DNA from: GWF2-33-9 sp964500435
Lineage (GTDB): Bacteria; Bacteroidota; Ignavibacteria; Kapaibacteriales; UBA2268
Assembly (NCBI GenBank): GCA_964500435.1
Contig: CAZCNL010000012.1
Span: 10,133 to 74,132, forward strand
DNA: 64,000 nt
Direction of reading: 5' to 3'
Numbering within the stretch: position 1 is the stretch's first letter; the number at the start of each line of letters is the position of its first letter. Shown one piece after another: positions 55,477-64,000 of this stretch. Both the position numbers and the translations under genes were made by a program. The notes below the pieces were generated by a model. It worked only from the letters and a program-made list of their open reading frames with translations, was not told where the DNA came from and ran no database searches.

Positions 55477-57477
55477 CTATGGTTTTAAAGGTAAAGTAAT
55501 CTCAAAAGTGGTGCCAATTCCTTCGATACTATTACATTCAATTTCTCCGTTATGTTCAGAAATTATTTGATGAACAATTGATAGTCCTAATCCTGTACCT
55601 GTTTTCTTAGTCGTAAAATATAACGAAAATATCTTGTTTTTAATATTATCACTTATACCTTTCCCAGTGTCTGATACTTTTATAATTATATTATTTTGCT
55701 TTAATTTAGCTTCGATTGTAATTTTACCGCTTTCATCAATTGCTTCAATTGCGTTTTTAATTAAGTTAATTAAAACTTGTTTTATTTTGGAACGGTCAAG
55801 ATAAGCAATTAAATTTGGTTCGACAAATTTTTCCAAAATTATATTATTTTGTTTTGCTTGAACTTGCATTAAATATATTGTTTCTTCGATTAATTCACTT
55901 AAATTCGTTTGTTGAATGTCCAATTTTGGTGGACGAGCAAAATTTAAAAATTGTTCGATTATTTCATTAATTCTGGATATTTCGCTTCTCAATGTAACTA
56001 ACATTTTTTGAAATTCATCGTTATCTTCTTTTGCGACAAATTCCATTTGGAATCTTTGAATAATTATATTAATTGCGTTTAATGGATTTCGTATTTCGTG
56101 AGCAATTCCGGATGCTAATTGACCGATGGCGATTTGCTTTTCTTTTAATTCCATTTGTTGCTGTGCTTTTACTTGCTCTGAAATATCACGTAGCAAAATA
56201 ATTATTGCGTCAATTTTTGCTTCATTCATCAAAATATTTGTTGAATAAGCAAAGTATTTTACATTTGAATTATTAGTTATAAATTTTAATTTTTCCTCAC
56301 TAAATGGGGCTTTATTTTCAATAACTTTCTTGACATTGAAAATGTCATTATTAAACAATTCAAGATAATTTTTGCCAATAATTTTTGAATGTTCTATGTT
56401 TAATGATGTGGCTGCTGCATCATTAAAAGCAAATATTTGTAGTGAATCGTCTAAAGCAATAACACCATCAGCAATGTTATCCAATATTAACTTTAAATTT
56501 GCTTGAACTTTCGTATGCTCGACTTTTAGATTTTGCAATTTTTCTCGAGTAAGCAAATAGGATAAAATAATTATTACCAGAACTAAAACTAAAATTGCAA
56601 TTAAAATTAATCTGCTTGATGATTTTTGTTTAAGTTGTTCGATTTTATCCAAACTTAAACCAACACGAGTTAAAATAACATCATCTTCAATATTGAACGC
56701 TTGAACAACTTCCAAAATTTTTTGTCCTTGGAAAAATTTAATTCTCGTAAATGATTTCGTGGAATTGTATGCTTTTTGCAAAAATAAATCAGAATTAATT
56801 GCTGAAAGTTCTTTGAAATTTGGCGTTGCTGCATAAATTCCATTTGTATCTTGAAGAGCAATAAAGATAATTTCAGGATTTTTCGCAAATTCTGATATTT
56901 TTGCACCAACACCGAAATTTTTCCTTAATTGTAACAATTTTTGACTGCCAATTCCAATTAAAATGTAGCCTTCAGTTTTTTCACGTTTTCGTATTAACAT
57001 ATACATTAATTGATTAGTAAATGGATTATACATTAAACCTAAATCTAACCAATTAACTTCGGGATTTTCAAAATTTGCTAAATCGACCAAGAATTCTTCA
57101 TTTGGTGTTTTTGAAATAACAGAATCATTATTTGTCAAAATTAAATTGAATTGATTATCCAGATAAGATACGCTTGTTAAATCAAATTCATCAACAATAT
57201 TTTGAATTTGATTTTTTGTGGGAAGACCTTGACTTTCAAGTAAATCAGCTAATACGGCTGATGTATTTAATTGATTTAATATTAAATCTTCGAGTTGAGC
57301 ATTTGTTTCCAAAGTATGTTTGAACTCGGAATTAAATGTCATTATTGTAGAATTAGCAAAATTAAATTCTAATTTATCGATATTTGCTCTTGTTTGAAAA
57401 AAATCAATTAATAAGAAAATTAATAAGATAATACTTGATAATAAAATTATAAAATACAGGGTTCTCTTATTATTCAT
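55477..57477 (-). CDS. Membrane histidine kinase with PAS domain
   Basis: The 666-aa protein has an N-terminal transmembrane helix (about 7-25), a periplasmic sensor domain (about 30-280), and a second helix (about 288-310, ending in SYLLTRE). A cytoplasmic PAS domain follows (VIALDDSLQIFAFNDAAATSL), then the HisKA box (ASGIAHEIRNPLNA) and HATPase motifs (NLIKNAIEAI, DTGKGIS, TGTGLGLSIVHQI). The sensor shows no family I recognise. It is co-directional with and next to the NtrC-type regulator gene, forming a two-component pair of the NtrB/ZraS kind. Confidence 0.95.
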   Translation of the reverse strand: MNNKRTLYFIILLSSIILLIFLLIDFFQTRANIDKLEFNFANSTIMTFNSEFKHTLETNAQLEDLILNQLNTSAVLADLLESQGLPTKNQIQNIVDEFDLTSVSYLDNQFNLILTNNDSVISKTPNEEFLVDLANFENPEVNWLDLGLMYNPFTNQLMYMLIRKREKTEGYILIGIGSQKLLQLRKNFGVGAKISEFAKNPEIIFIALQDTNGIYAATPNFKELSAINSDLFLQKAYNSTKSFTRIKFFQGQKILEVVQAFNIEDDVILTRVGLSLDKIEQLKQKSSSRLILIAILVLVLVIIILSYLLTREKLQNLKVEHTKVQANLKLILDNIADGVIALDDSLQIFAFNDAAATSLNIEHSKIIGKNYLELFNNDIFNVKKVIENKAPFSEEKLKFITNNSNVKYFAYSTNILMNEAKIDAIIILLRDISEQVKAQQQMELKEKQIAIGQLASGIAHEIRNPLNAINIIIQRFQMEFVAKEDNDEFQKMLVTLRSEISRINEIIEQFLNFARPPKLDIQQTNLSELIEETIYLMQVQAKQNNIILEKFVEPNLIAYLDRSKIKQVLINLIKNAIEAIDESGKITIEAKLKQNNIIIKVSDTGKGISDNIKNKIFSLYFTTKKTGTGLGLSIVHQIISEHNGEIECNSIEGIGTTFEITLPLKP

Positions 57478-57496
57478 TAAATTACTATTAATAAAT

Positions 57497-58180
57497 TTAT
57501 TCTGGTAAATTTTCTGATTCTGTGTTATCTACTTGAAAATCATACAATTTAACTATTTTTGATGCAATATTTGAAGAAATACCATTTCGATTCATAAGAT
57601 TATAAACATAGTTCAGTCTTTTGGATTGGTCTTTTCTCATAATAAGATTCATCTTTTTTTCAATAAGATTTTTAGCAATTTGTTCTTCAGTTAGTTCTTC
57701 TTGGAAATATTTTTGAAATACTTGTTGAATAATATCACGGCTAATTCCACGACTTTGGAGTTCCATCTTAATTCTAAATTGACCATAGTTTCTTCTTTGA
57801 GAAAAATATTCGACAGCTTGCTCTGCGTATTTCATATCATCAATCAAGTTAAATTCGTTTAGAAAATTAATGGCAACATCAATTTCCGTGGGAGTGAAGC
57901 TTTTACGTTTTAAATAATTTACGATTTGCTTTTGTGATTTAATATTTTTCGAAGCATAATTATATGCAATTTTTTTAATTTGAATAATTCTAATATCTTT
58001 TAAGATTGAATTATACAAACTTTCTTCAATATTTTGGAATTTTCTCAAAGAATATTTCATAGCAACATCAAGTGGGATAGAAAGTGTCGTTTTGTCCTTA
58101 AACACAACGAGAACATTGCTTTGTCGTTTAGTGGCTTTTATTTCGCTAATTACTTTTGGAAATTCCATAATAATTTTCAC
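57497..58180 (-). CDS. recX: Recombination regulator RecX
   Basis: RecX modulates RecA filaments. The 227-aa helical protein shows the three-helix repeats of the family, with the LNEFNLIDDMKYAEQAVEYF segment (about 107-126), the NYGQFRIKMELQSRGI motif and weaker repeats towards the C-terminus. recA is not nearby, though in many bacteria it is linked. Met1 (58180) or Met5 (58168) is the start. It is 20 bp upstream of the histidine kinase gene, so it may be co-transcribed with it. Confidence 0.88.
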   Translation of the reverse strand: MKIIMEFPKVISEIKATKRQSNVLVVFKDKTTLSIPLDVAMKYSLRKFQNIEESLYNSILKDIRIIQIKKIAYNYASKNIKSQKQIVNYLKRKSFTPTEIDVAINFLNEFNLIDDMKYAEQAVEYFSQRRNYGQFRIKMELQSRGISRDIIQQVFQKYFQEELTEEQIAKNLIEKKMNLIMRKDQSKRLNYVYNLMNRNGISSNIASKIVKLYDFQVDNTESENLPE

Positions 58181-58358
58181 TTATAAAGAATATAACTAAA
58201 AAATATTCAAATTATTTTAATATTGTACAAATTTATATATCAAAATTAACATATAATTAACAAATATCAGATAAGAAAAAACAGATTGTTAGTTTTTATT
58301 CGTCTTTTTTATTAAATTGAAAATGCTTAATTTTGAATAATTCACGAGTAATTTTAAA

Positions 58359-59141
58359 ATGCAAACATTAAAGCAATATATATTGAAAAATAAAATGCTA
58401 CTTGTGGCACATCGTGGTTCTTCGGGGACAGCTCCGGAAAATACTCGTGCAGCATATATCAAGGCTCTCGAAATTGGTGTACCTGCTATTGAAATTGACG
58501 TTCATTTGACTAAAGATTATGAAATTGTATGTTTTCACGACGATTATTTGACTGAAAAAGCAAAGTCAAATAAATCAATCAATGAATCAACTTTAGAGGA
58601 ATTAAGAACATTGGAAATAGGGTCTTGGTTCGACGAAAAATATTCAAATGAGCGTATTCTCACTCTATCTGATGTTATAGATTTAGTTAAAAATAAAGCG
58701 TATTTAGTTATTGAATTAAAACCATCATCATATTTTCCTGAAATATTTATTCAAAAAATAATCGATATTATTGAACGTACGAAGCATTCACAGTTCACTT
58801 TATTTGTTTCTTTTAATTATGAATATTTAAAAATAATAAAGAATATTAATAAAAAATATTTAACTGCTGCAATAAAAATACCAGATAATAATTGGGTGCC
58901 TTCAACAATTCAATCCATAGCGAATTCAGATGCTGTTATATGCTCAATCTCTGAGCTTGAAAAATCTTTTGTTGAAGATGCTCGGAAAAGTGGCATCCCA
59001 CTTGGAGTTTATGATGTTGATACTAAAGAAGAATATTTAAAAGCAATAAATTACGAAGTATTGGGAATTGGGAGCAATTTCCCAGAAATGATTTTAACAT
59101 TAATGAAAGGAAGAAAAAATGATAAACGAAAGACCAACTAA
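58359..59141 (+). CDS. Glycerophosphodiester phosphodiesterase
   Basis: The 260-aa TIM-barrel protein has the GDPD signature LVAHRGSSGTAPENTRAAY (about 15-33), the EIDVHLTKD motif and CFHDDYLTE, with ELKPS later. It hydrolyses glycerophosphodiesters to glycerol-3-phosphate and an alcohol. No signal peptide is visible, so it is probably cytoplasmic. Its end overlaps the DUF971 start by 23 bp, the first step of a three-gene overlapping operon. Confidence 0.93.
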   Translation: MQTLKQYILKNKMLLVAHRGSSGTAPENTRAAYIKALEIGVPAIEIDVHLTKDYEIVCFHDDYLTEKAKSNKSINESTLEELRTLEIGSWFDEKYSNERILTLSDVIDLVKNKAYLVIELKPSSYFPEIFIQKIIDIIERTKHSQFTLFVSFNYEYLKIIKNINKKYLTAAIKIPDNNWVPSTIQSIANSDAVICSISELEKSFVEDARKSGIPLGVYDVDTKEEYLKAINYEVLGIGSNFPEMILTLMKGRKNDKRKTN

Positions 59142-59496
59142 AATTTATCGTCCCAAGCCATATTTGCTCGCAGCAGAGTGGGCTGATGGAACTAAATTTA
59201 TTATTAAATTACAATCTTTGCGTGATAACTGCCCTTGTGCTGAATGTGCTGGAGAGCAATTCCCGTCAATTGATGGCAAAGTTCGAATGTCTATTCCATC
59301 TTTGAATACATTGAAACCTGGTAAATATGAATTAAAAGAACTTAATATTGTCGGAAATTATGGAATACAGCCCGTTTGGGGAGATGGACACGATGCAGGA
59401 TTATATCTATGGGAACAAATATACGACATTTTTGAAAAAAATCAATTGACCGAAAAACAAATTCAAGAATTAGAAAATAAATATGATAAAAAATGA
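59119..59496 (+). CDS. DUF971 protein
   Basis: The 125-aa protein is a stand-alone DUF971 (N-terminal domain of gamma-butyrobetaine hydroxylase-like proteins), with the CPCAECAGE cysteine cluster about residues 37-45 and the GNYGIQPVWGDGHDAGLYLWEQI-type end, here about residues 78-100. It may bind metal or an iron-sulfur cluster. It overlaps GDPD by 23 bp and hutU by 4 bp, so the three are translated together. No direct link to histidine degradation is known. Confidence 0.85.
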   Translation: MINERPTKIYRPKPYLLAAEWADGTKFIIKLQSLRDNCPCAECAGEQFPSIDGKVRMSIPSLNTLKPGKYELKELNIVGNYGIQPVWGDGHDAGLYLWEQIYDIFEKNQLTEKQIQELENKYDKK

Positions 59497-61493
59497 ATAA
59501 TTTAACATTTCAAGAAGAAATATTACAAGGAATACCTGATTATTTGCCTGAAATTCAACCTTTCGATGAAAAAATTAGTCGTGCACCAAAACGAAAAGAT
59601 GTTTTAACTTTAGAAGAAAAAGAGTTAGCATTAGCTAATGCATTGAGATATTTTGATGAAAAATATCATCACGTATTGGCAAAAGAATTTGCCGAAGAAT
59701 TGAAGAAGTTCGGTAGAATTTATATGTATCGTTTTCGCCCCACACATCCAATATACGCACGCCCAATTGATGAATATCCCGCAAAATCAAAGCAAGCAGC
59801 TGCAATTATGTTGATGATTCAAAATAATTTAGACCCTGCTGTTGCTCAACACCCCTATGAATTAATTACTTACGGTGGGAATGGTGCTGTTTTCCAAAAT
59901 TGGGCTCAATATCGATTGACAATGAAATATCTTGCAGAAATGACTGAAGAGCAAACTCTTTCGATGTATTCCGGACATCCAATGGGTCTTTTCCCTTCGC
60001 ATAAAGATGCTCCTCGTGTGGTAGTTACAAATGGAATGGTCATTCCAAATTACTCTTCAAAAGACCATTACGAAAAGTTTAATGCACTCGGAGTATCACA
60101 ATATGGTCAAATGACTGCTGGCTCGTATATGTATATTGGACCGCAAGGAATCGTGCACGGTACAACAATTACGCTTTTAAATGCAGAAAGATTAAGAACG
60201 GGTGAAGATTTAAGCGGCAAAGTATTTATCAGCTCTGGGTTGGGAGGAATGTCTGGTGCACAGGCAAAAGCATCTGTGATAAGCGGTGCTGTCGGTATTA
60301 TTGCTGAAATTAACCCAAAAGCATTGCTCAAAAGACATTCTCAAGGTTGGCTCATAGAATATTACGAAGATTTAGATAAATTGCTTCTCCGTGCTGAACA
60401 AGCACGAAAAAACAAAGAAGCAATTTCAATTGGTTATTTAGGAAATATTGTTGACTTATGGGAAAAAATAGTACAAACAGATTTTCAAGTTGAACTCGGT
60501 TCAGACCAAACTTCATTGCATAACCCATTTTCGGGCGGGTATTATCCCGTTGGGTTAACCTTCGATGAATCAAATAAATTAATGGCTGAAAATCCAGAAA
60601 TGTTCAAAAAATATGTACAAGATTCATTAAAACGCCACGTTGCAGCGATAAATAAGTTAACTTCAAAAGGTATGTTTTTTTGGGATTATGGCAATGCATT
60701 TTTACTTGAAGCAAGTCGAGCAGGAGCTGACATTTGGGACGGAAATAAATTTAAATATCCCTCTTATGTCGAAAATATTATGGGTCCAATTTGTTTTGAC
60801 TATGGCTTTGGTCCTTTCCGCTGGGTTTGTACTTCAGGAAAACCTTCTGATTTGGCAAAAACAGATGAAATAGCCGCTAATGTTTTAAGAGAAATGTTGA
60901 AAACCGCTCCTGAAGACATTACTCAACAATTGAAAGACAATTTAAAATGGATACTTGAAGCAGGAAATAATAATTTGGTGGTTGGTTCTCAAGCAAGAAT
61001 ACTTTATGCAGACGCAGAAGCACGTATTAAAATAAGCAAATCATTTAATAAAGCAATTTCTCGTGGTGAAATCTCAGCACCAATCGTTTTGGGACGAGAC
61101 CATCACGACGTATCAGGAACCGATTCACCATATCGTGAAACTGCTAACATATACGACGGCTCTGCATTTACAGCGGATATGGCTGTTCAAAATTTCGTTG
61201 GTGATTCATTCAGAGGAGCTACTTGGGTATCTCTGCATAATGGTGGTGGAGTTGGTTGGGGTGAAGTCATAAACGGCGGTTTTGGATTAGTGTTGGATGG
61301 TACACAAGACGCCGAACGTAGATTAAATTCTATGCTTTTTTGGGATGTAAATAACGGAATTGCTCGTCGCAGTTGGGCTCGAAATAAAGGTGCTATGAAA
61401 GCAATTTCCAGAGCAATGAAAGAATACCCAAATTTAAAAGTTACATATCCAAATTTAGTTGATGGAAATATTATCAAAGATGCTTTAAAATAA
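59493..61493 (+). CDS. hutU: Urocanate hydratase HutU
   Basis: HutU converts urocanate to imidazolonepropionate with NAD+ as a catalytic cofactor, the second step of histidine breakdown. At 666 aa it is of the longer Bacteroidota-type. The NAD-region motifs YGGNGAVFQNWAQYRL, SGHPMGLFPSH, PQGIVHGTTITLLNA and GGMSGAQAKA are present, with the later HNGGGVGWGEVINGGFG. hutH, hutI and other Hut genes are absent here. A strong terminator follows. Confidence 0.96.
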   Translation: MNNLTFQEEILQGIPDYLPEIQPFDEKISRAPKRKDVLTLEEKELALANALRYFDEKYHHVLAKEFAEELKKFGRIYMYRFRPTHPIYARPIDEYPAKSKQAAAIMLMIQNNLDPAVAQHPYELITYGGNGAVFQNWAQYRLTMKYLAEMTEEQTLSMYSGHPMGLFPSHKDAPRVVVTNGMVIPNYSSKDHYEKFNALGVSQYGQMTAGSYMYIGPQGIVHGTTITLLNAERLRTGEDLSGKVFISSGLGGMSGAQAKASVISGAVGIIAEINPKALLKRHSQGWLIEYYEDLDKLLLRAEQARKNKEAISIGYLGNIVDLWEKIVQTDFQVELGSDQTSLHNPFSGGYYPVGLTFDESNKLMAENPEMFKKYVQDSLKRHVAAINKLTSKGMFFWDYGNAFLLEASRAGADIWDGNKFKYPSYVENIMGPICFDYGFGPFRWVCTSGKPSDLAKTDEIAANVLREMLKTAPEDITQQLKDNLKWILEAGNNNLVVGSQARILYADAEARIKISKSFNKAISRGEISAPIVLGRDHHDVSGTDSPYRETANIYDGSAFTADMAVQNFVGDSFRGATWVSLHNGGGVGWGEVINGGFGLVLDGTQDAERRLNSMLFWDVNNGIARRSWARNKGAMKAISRAMKEYPNLKVTYPNLVDGNIIKDALK

Positions 61494-61539
61494 ACTATTA
61501 AATTTTATTATTTAATTTAAATAGAAATAATTAATAATT

Positions 61540-61583
61540 AAAAGCGGAGAAAAGTCAGTTATTTTGTGTTTATCTCCGCTTTT
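61540..61583 (+). terminator. Terminator after hutU
   Basis: An 11-bp stem (AAAAGCGGAGA / TCTCCGCTTTT) with a 22-base loop ends in a T-run. It also lies close to the convergent small membrane protein gene and may serve both. Confidence 0.85.
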
Positions 61584-61592
61584 TTGTTCATA

Positions 61593-62024
61593 TTACCATA
61601 TTTTTTTTAGTAGCATTGAAAGAGCTCCCAGCACAAGTCCCGTAATTAGTCCTGTTATAGTTCCAGTTATTAAAACGAAATACTTAGGAGTCATAAATGT
61701 AATTTTTTGGTAACTTTGTTGGAATTGCGGATTATTTGTAATATACAAATCAAAGAAAATAGATTGTATCAATCCGTTAATGATTCCCCATGCAAGTCCA
61801 ATCAGAAGTCCGTGTAAAAATATTTTTTGGTCAATATTTTTAGATAAAACTAATGAAATTGAAATACCAAAGAGCAACCATAAAAAAGGTTCAATTTTCT
61901 GAGTAAACCCATTTATTGATAGTAAGCCCATTATTATTCCAATTGAAGATGAAATTATTATTATTTTCCAATCCATAATTTTTAAACTATTTCGAAAAAT
62001 ACTATCTTTATAATTTGAATTCAC
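61593..62024 (-). CDS. Small four-helix membrane protein, unknown
   Basis: The 143-aa protein has about four transmembrane helices (around residues 20-35, 45-60, 68-90, 112-135), Gly-rich packing motifs (TGTITGLITGLVLGALS) and a hydrophilic loop with an aromatic cluster (FFDLYITNNPQFQQSYQ). I recognise no family. Starting at Met17 (MDWKIIIISSS) would give a first helix near the start and is equally possible. It is 7 bp downstream of the protease gene and may be a companion of it. Confidence 0.55.
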   Translation of the reverse strand: MNSNYKDSIFRNSLKIMDWKIIIISSSIGIIMGLLSINGFTQKIEPFLWLLFGISISLVLSKNIDQKIFLHGLLIGLAWGIINGLIQSIFFDLYITNNPQFQQSYQKITFMTPKYFVLITGTITGLITGLVLGALSMLLKKIW

Positions 62025-62031
62025 TAAAAGG

Positions 62032-62925
62032 TTATTTCATTAAAGAATCAATCCAATTGGCGAATACTGAAGTTCTTGTCCATCTCATTTTTTGACCGTA
62101 GTAATTAGTTTTCGCAAACTGTTCAGTATCCAAAATTATGCCAGAAAAAATCCCAATCAATTCCCACCCATATTCATTTTTTCTAAACAAACCTCCACCG
62201 CTATCGCCACCTGTGGCAATATATTCCAAATGTAATGGATTCGGACTACCCAACTTATTGCAATCTGTTCTTGTCGGGTGGTCAAAGTCACATAAAAGAT
62301 ATATAGGCTGACCAAGATACGTATCTCCGCCAATACTATCAACAATATTTTTACCTGCAATTTTTCTGTGGTAATTGTTAACTAAGTCCGGACTGTTTGC
62401 TGGACCAGAACTGCCATACCCAACTCCCACAGCTTCAGAGTTAAGTTCATTAAATCCCTTGTTGATTGATGGAGTGATAATATTTTCTATTGGATTTTCT
62501 AATTCCAGCAAAGCAATATCCCAAAAATTTTTTGAAACATCAACTAAATAATTGGGATTTACCCAAATGTTTTTAACGTTTACTTTTTGTCCCTTAAATT
62601 CAAGAATTATATGAGATGGCTCCGTTTGCCGAAAATTATAATGTTTAGGAATTAAATAAATTTGCCCGTTAATTTTTTGTGTATCAATTTCTGAGTCCCC
62701 ATCAATAAATATGTGAGCTGCACTTAAAACATATCGTTCGTTGATTAAGACACAAGATCCAAAATATTTTGAGTCTTTAAATACTTCTCCTACGCAGTCA
62801 AATTGTTTTTGATTTGCTAAATTTAAATATTCTTTCTTATCAACATCGTGTCTAAACACGCCTGCATAGAATGTTAAAAAAGTAAATATGATAAATATTA
62901 TCTGAATTATAGTTTTAAATTTCAT
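62032..62925 (-). CDS. Secreted trypsin-like serine protease
   Basis: The 297-aa protein (start at Met6 of the open frame, MKFKTIIQIIFII) has a signal peptide and the S1 catalytic triad: His in LSAAHIF (about residue 77), Asp in NFWDIALLELENP, and Ser in ATGGDSGGGLF. Cysteines are few (C in DCVGEVF, SCVL, and C in the DCNK region), so at least one disulfide is likely. It is probably exported, with an unknown target. Bacterial S1 proteases are less common than in animals; transfer is possible. The longer Met1 start adds MYGNY. Confidence 0.88.
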   Translation of the reverse strand: MKFKTIIQIIFIIFTFLTFYAGVFRHDVDKKEYLNLANQKQFDCVGEVFKDSKYFGSCVLINERYVLSAAHIFIDGDSEIDTQKINGQIYLIPKHYNFRQTEPSHIILEFKGQKVNVKNIWVNPNYLVDVSKNFWDIALLELENPIENIITPSINKGFNELNSEAVGVGYGSSGPANSPDLVNNYHRKIAGKNIVDSIGGDTYLGQPIYLLCDFDHPTRTDCNKLGSPNPLHLEYIATGGDSGGGLFRKNEYGWELIGIFSGIILDTEQFAKTNYYGQKMRWTRTSVFANWIDSLMK

Positions 62926-63062
62926 ATAATTACCATACAATTTATTAATTTAAATATTCTATAATCAAATCTTTTGCAAAAATATATAAAATTTTCAATT
63001 ACATTAATTACAAAACTGAACATTGGCTTTGATAAGATTGCAAATAGTTTGGTTTTATTATG

Positions 63063-63432
63063 TTAATTATCTAATGCGATTTTGGTTCTTATTGAAGCAC
63101 CTTTAATAATAAGCCAATTAACGGAATAAGCCCCCGCTCCATCAGAAAAATAACCTGTTAAATTATAACCGACTTCTGCTTTTTCAAATGTAAATTGGTC
63201 TTTCTTTATTTCATTTTCCCAACTTGGATTGAACAATCCCGAAACATCAAGAACGACTTTCTCGCTATTGATAAATAAAGTCAAGTTCATCAGTTGATTT
63301 CTTGGTAACTCCATTCCAGCGTCGGAGCCGAACCAGATTTGTTTGTCTATTAAACATATAGATTTCCACCTCAGTCCAGTATCGCAAGTGTCGTAAATGT
63401 GTTTTGATTTGTCAAAATTTTCAATTTGTGCT
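63063..63432 (-). pseudogene. Gene remnant without a usable start, unknown
   Basis: From the ATG at 63314 the frame gives 83 aa (ELPRNQLMNLTLFIN, YNLTGYFSDGAGAYSVNWLI), with no hallmarks of a known family. The frame stays open upstream to a TAA near 63432 and the translation there also looks like protein (DTCDTGLRWKSICLIDKQIW), but no ATG, GTG or TTG occurs. The gene is therefore probably truncated at its 5' end or uses an unusual start. It is adjacent to the protease gene, in an accessory-looking stretch. Confidence 0.5.
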
Positions 63433-63870
63433 TATTTAGAAAGTTGCAACGCTTTTTTTTTAAGAAGTATTTAAAGTAAAAGTTAGACAATTTGCATTGT
63501 TTAGTAAAGAACTTCTTTCTCTGCAAGCTGGAATATTTTTGAAGTTATATGAAATTTAATAATTTCCATTTTTTTTCTTTCATAATTTTTTCTTTCATAA
63601 TTATTAAAATTGCTTGTATATCAATAAGCCACTTCTTTATAGTACAAAATCAATAAATGATGCACAAATTAAAAAGAAATGTTTTGATAACTACTATTTT
63701 TTATGCTAATTTATACTTATCTTGTTTATTATCAAAGTATTAAATTATAGAACCCACATTAAATAAAAAAATAATTGAAAAAAAATTGAAAAATTGAAAA
63801 TAATTTTAAATTACATTCGTGATTATTTAAAATTGGACACAAAAACGAATTTAGTCGAGAAATCAAAAAA
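63433..63870. other. AT-rich intergenic region with a 15-bp tandem repeat
   Basis: The region upstream of the TetR gene holds long T and A tracts, a perfect tandem duplication of TTTTCTTTCATAATT at 63573-63602, and an inverted ATTCGT/ACGAAT pair (63815-63849) that could belong to the TetR operator. I see no gene or RNA. Confidence 0.45.
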
Positions 63871-64000
63871 ATGGAAATTGAAAGAACATTGAACAAAGAA
63901 GACATTGCAAAACAAGAGATTCTTGATGCCGCAAAGCGTGTTTTCCAGAAATGGGGACTTAATAAAACAACGATGGAAGATATTGCGCACGAAGCCGGCA
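63871..64000 (+). CDS. TetR-family transcriptional regulator, N-terminal part
   Basis: The visible 43 codons, running off the window, give the TetR helix-turn-helix: EILDAAKRVFQKWGLNKTTM followed by EDIAHEAG. The DNA-binding residues are intact. The ligand domain and any regulated genes lie outside the window. Confidence 0.85.
   Translation, partial: MEIERTLNKEDIAKQEILDAAKRVFQKWGLNKTTMEDIAHEAG

Noticed and set aside
1..64000. tRNA, rRNA, insertion sequences, prophage or CRISPR
   Set aside because: No cloverleaf, rRNA segment, transposase or integrase, or spaced-repeat array was found by eye; a covariance search would be more sensitive.

Overview
The window is an AT-rich (roughly 30% G+C by eye), gene-dense bacterial chromosome segment from the Bacteroidota/Chlorobi (FCB) superphylum. 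The support is a SusC/SusD pair, a GWxTD-domain protein, C-terminal sorting domains of the type 9 secretion kind, a short primary sigma factor without region 1.1, and an occasional TAnnTTTG promoter. MotB, FliW and CsrA imply flagellar motility, which is rare in classical Bacteroidetes but known in Ignavibacteria- and Kapabacteria-like lineages. That placement is inference; no rRNA or tRNA gene is visible.

Layout. 1-2.6 kb: a partial vWA-like lipoprotein gene and the start of a division cluster (mraZ-rsmH) with a MraZ operator. 2.7-6.5 kb: a SPOR protein with 87-bp tandem repeats, rmlA, and a secreted beta-helix gene broken by a frameshift and a stop. 6.5-10.9 kb (minus): a restriction-methylase fusion, kdsB, gatC, a DUF3108 protein. 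11-18.3 kb: a tight plus-strand run purD-ptsH-ptsI-ligA-maltosyltransferase-like. 18.3-22 kb: queG and ruvX (divergent), a GWxTD protein, DUF2892 and DUF5714 proteins. 22-31 kb: meaB, valS, an S41 protease, the primary sigma factor and a PpiD-like foldase. 31-37.5 kb: a lamin-tail protein, a CBS protein, comM, a DJ-1/PfpI protein and an EF-G of the mitochondrial-like type. 37.8-42.5 kb: the susCD pair. 43-50.5 kb: an SDR, a LolD-like ATPase, a methyltransferase, mazG, an APC permease, a Sua5/YciO protein and a second nuclease-methylase fusion. 50.6-53.5 kb: CBS, motB, fliW, csrA and a response regulator. 53.5-58.2 kb: a small secreted protein, an NtrC-family response regulator, its histidine kinase, and recX. 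58.3-61.5 kb: an overlapping GDPD-DUF971-hutU operon. 61.6-64 kb: a small membrane protein, a secreted trypsin-like protease, a gene remnant and the start of a TetR regulator.

Most of the window is housekeeping. The most system-like signal is at 53.5-57.5 kb. A histidine kinase and a sigma54-activator response regulator sit beside a small secreted protein gene. Upstream of that small gene are a near-consensus -24/-12 element with exact GG-N10-G spacing and two palindromes about 108 and 137 bp upstream of the predicted start site, the usual position for NtrC-family enhancer sites. Other leads are a Thermotoga-maltosyltransferase-like enzyme with two conserved GH13 active-site residues replaced, HPr and enzyme I without any sugar permease, and a mtEFG1-like elongation factor.
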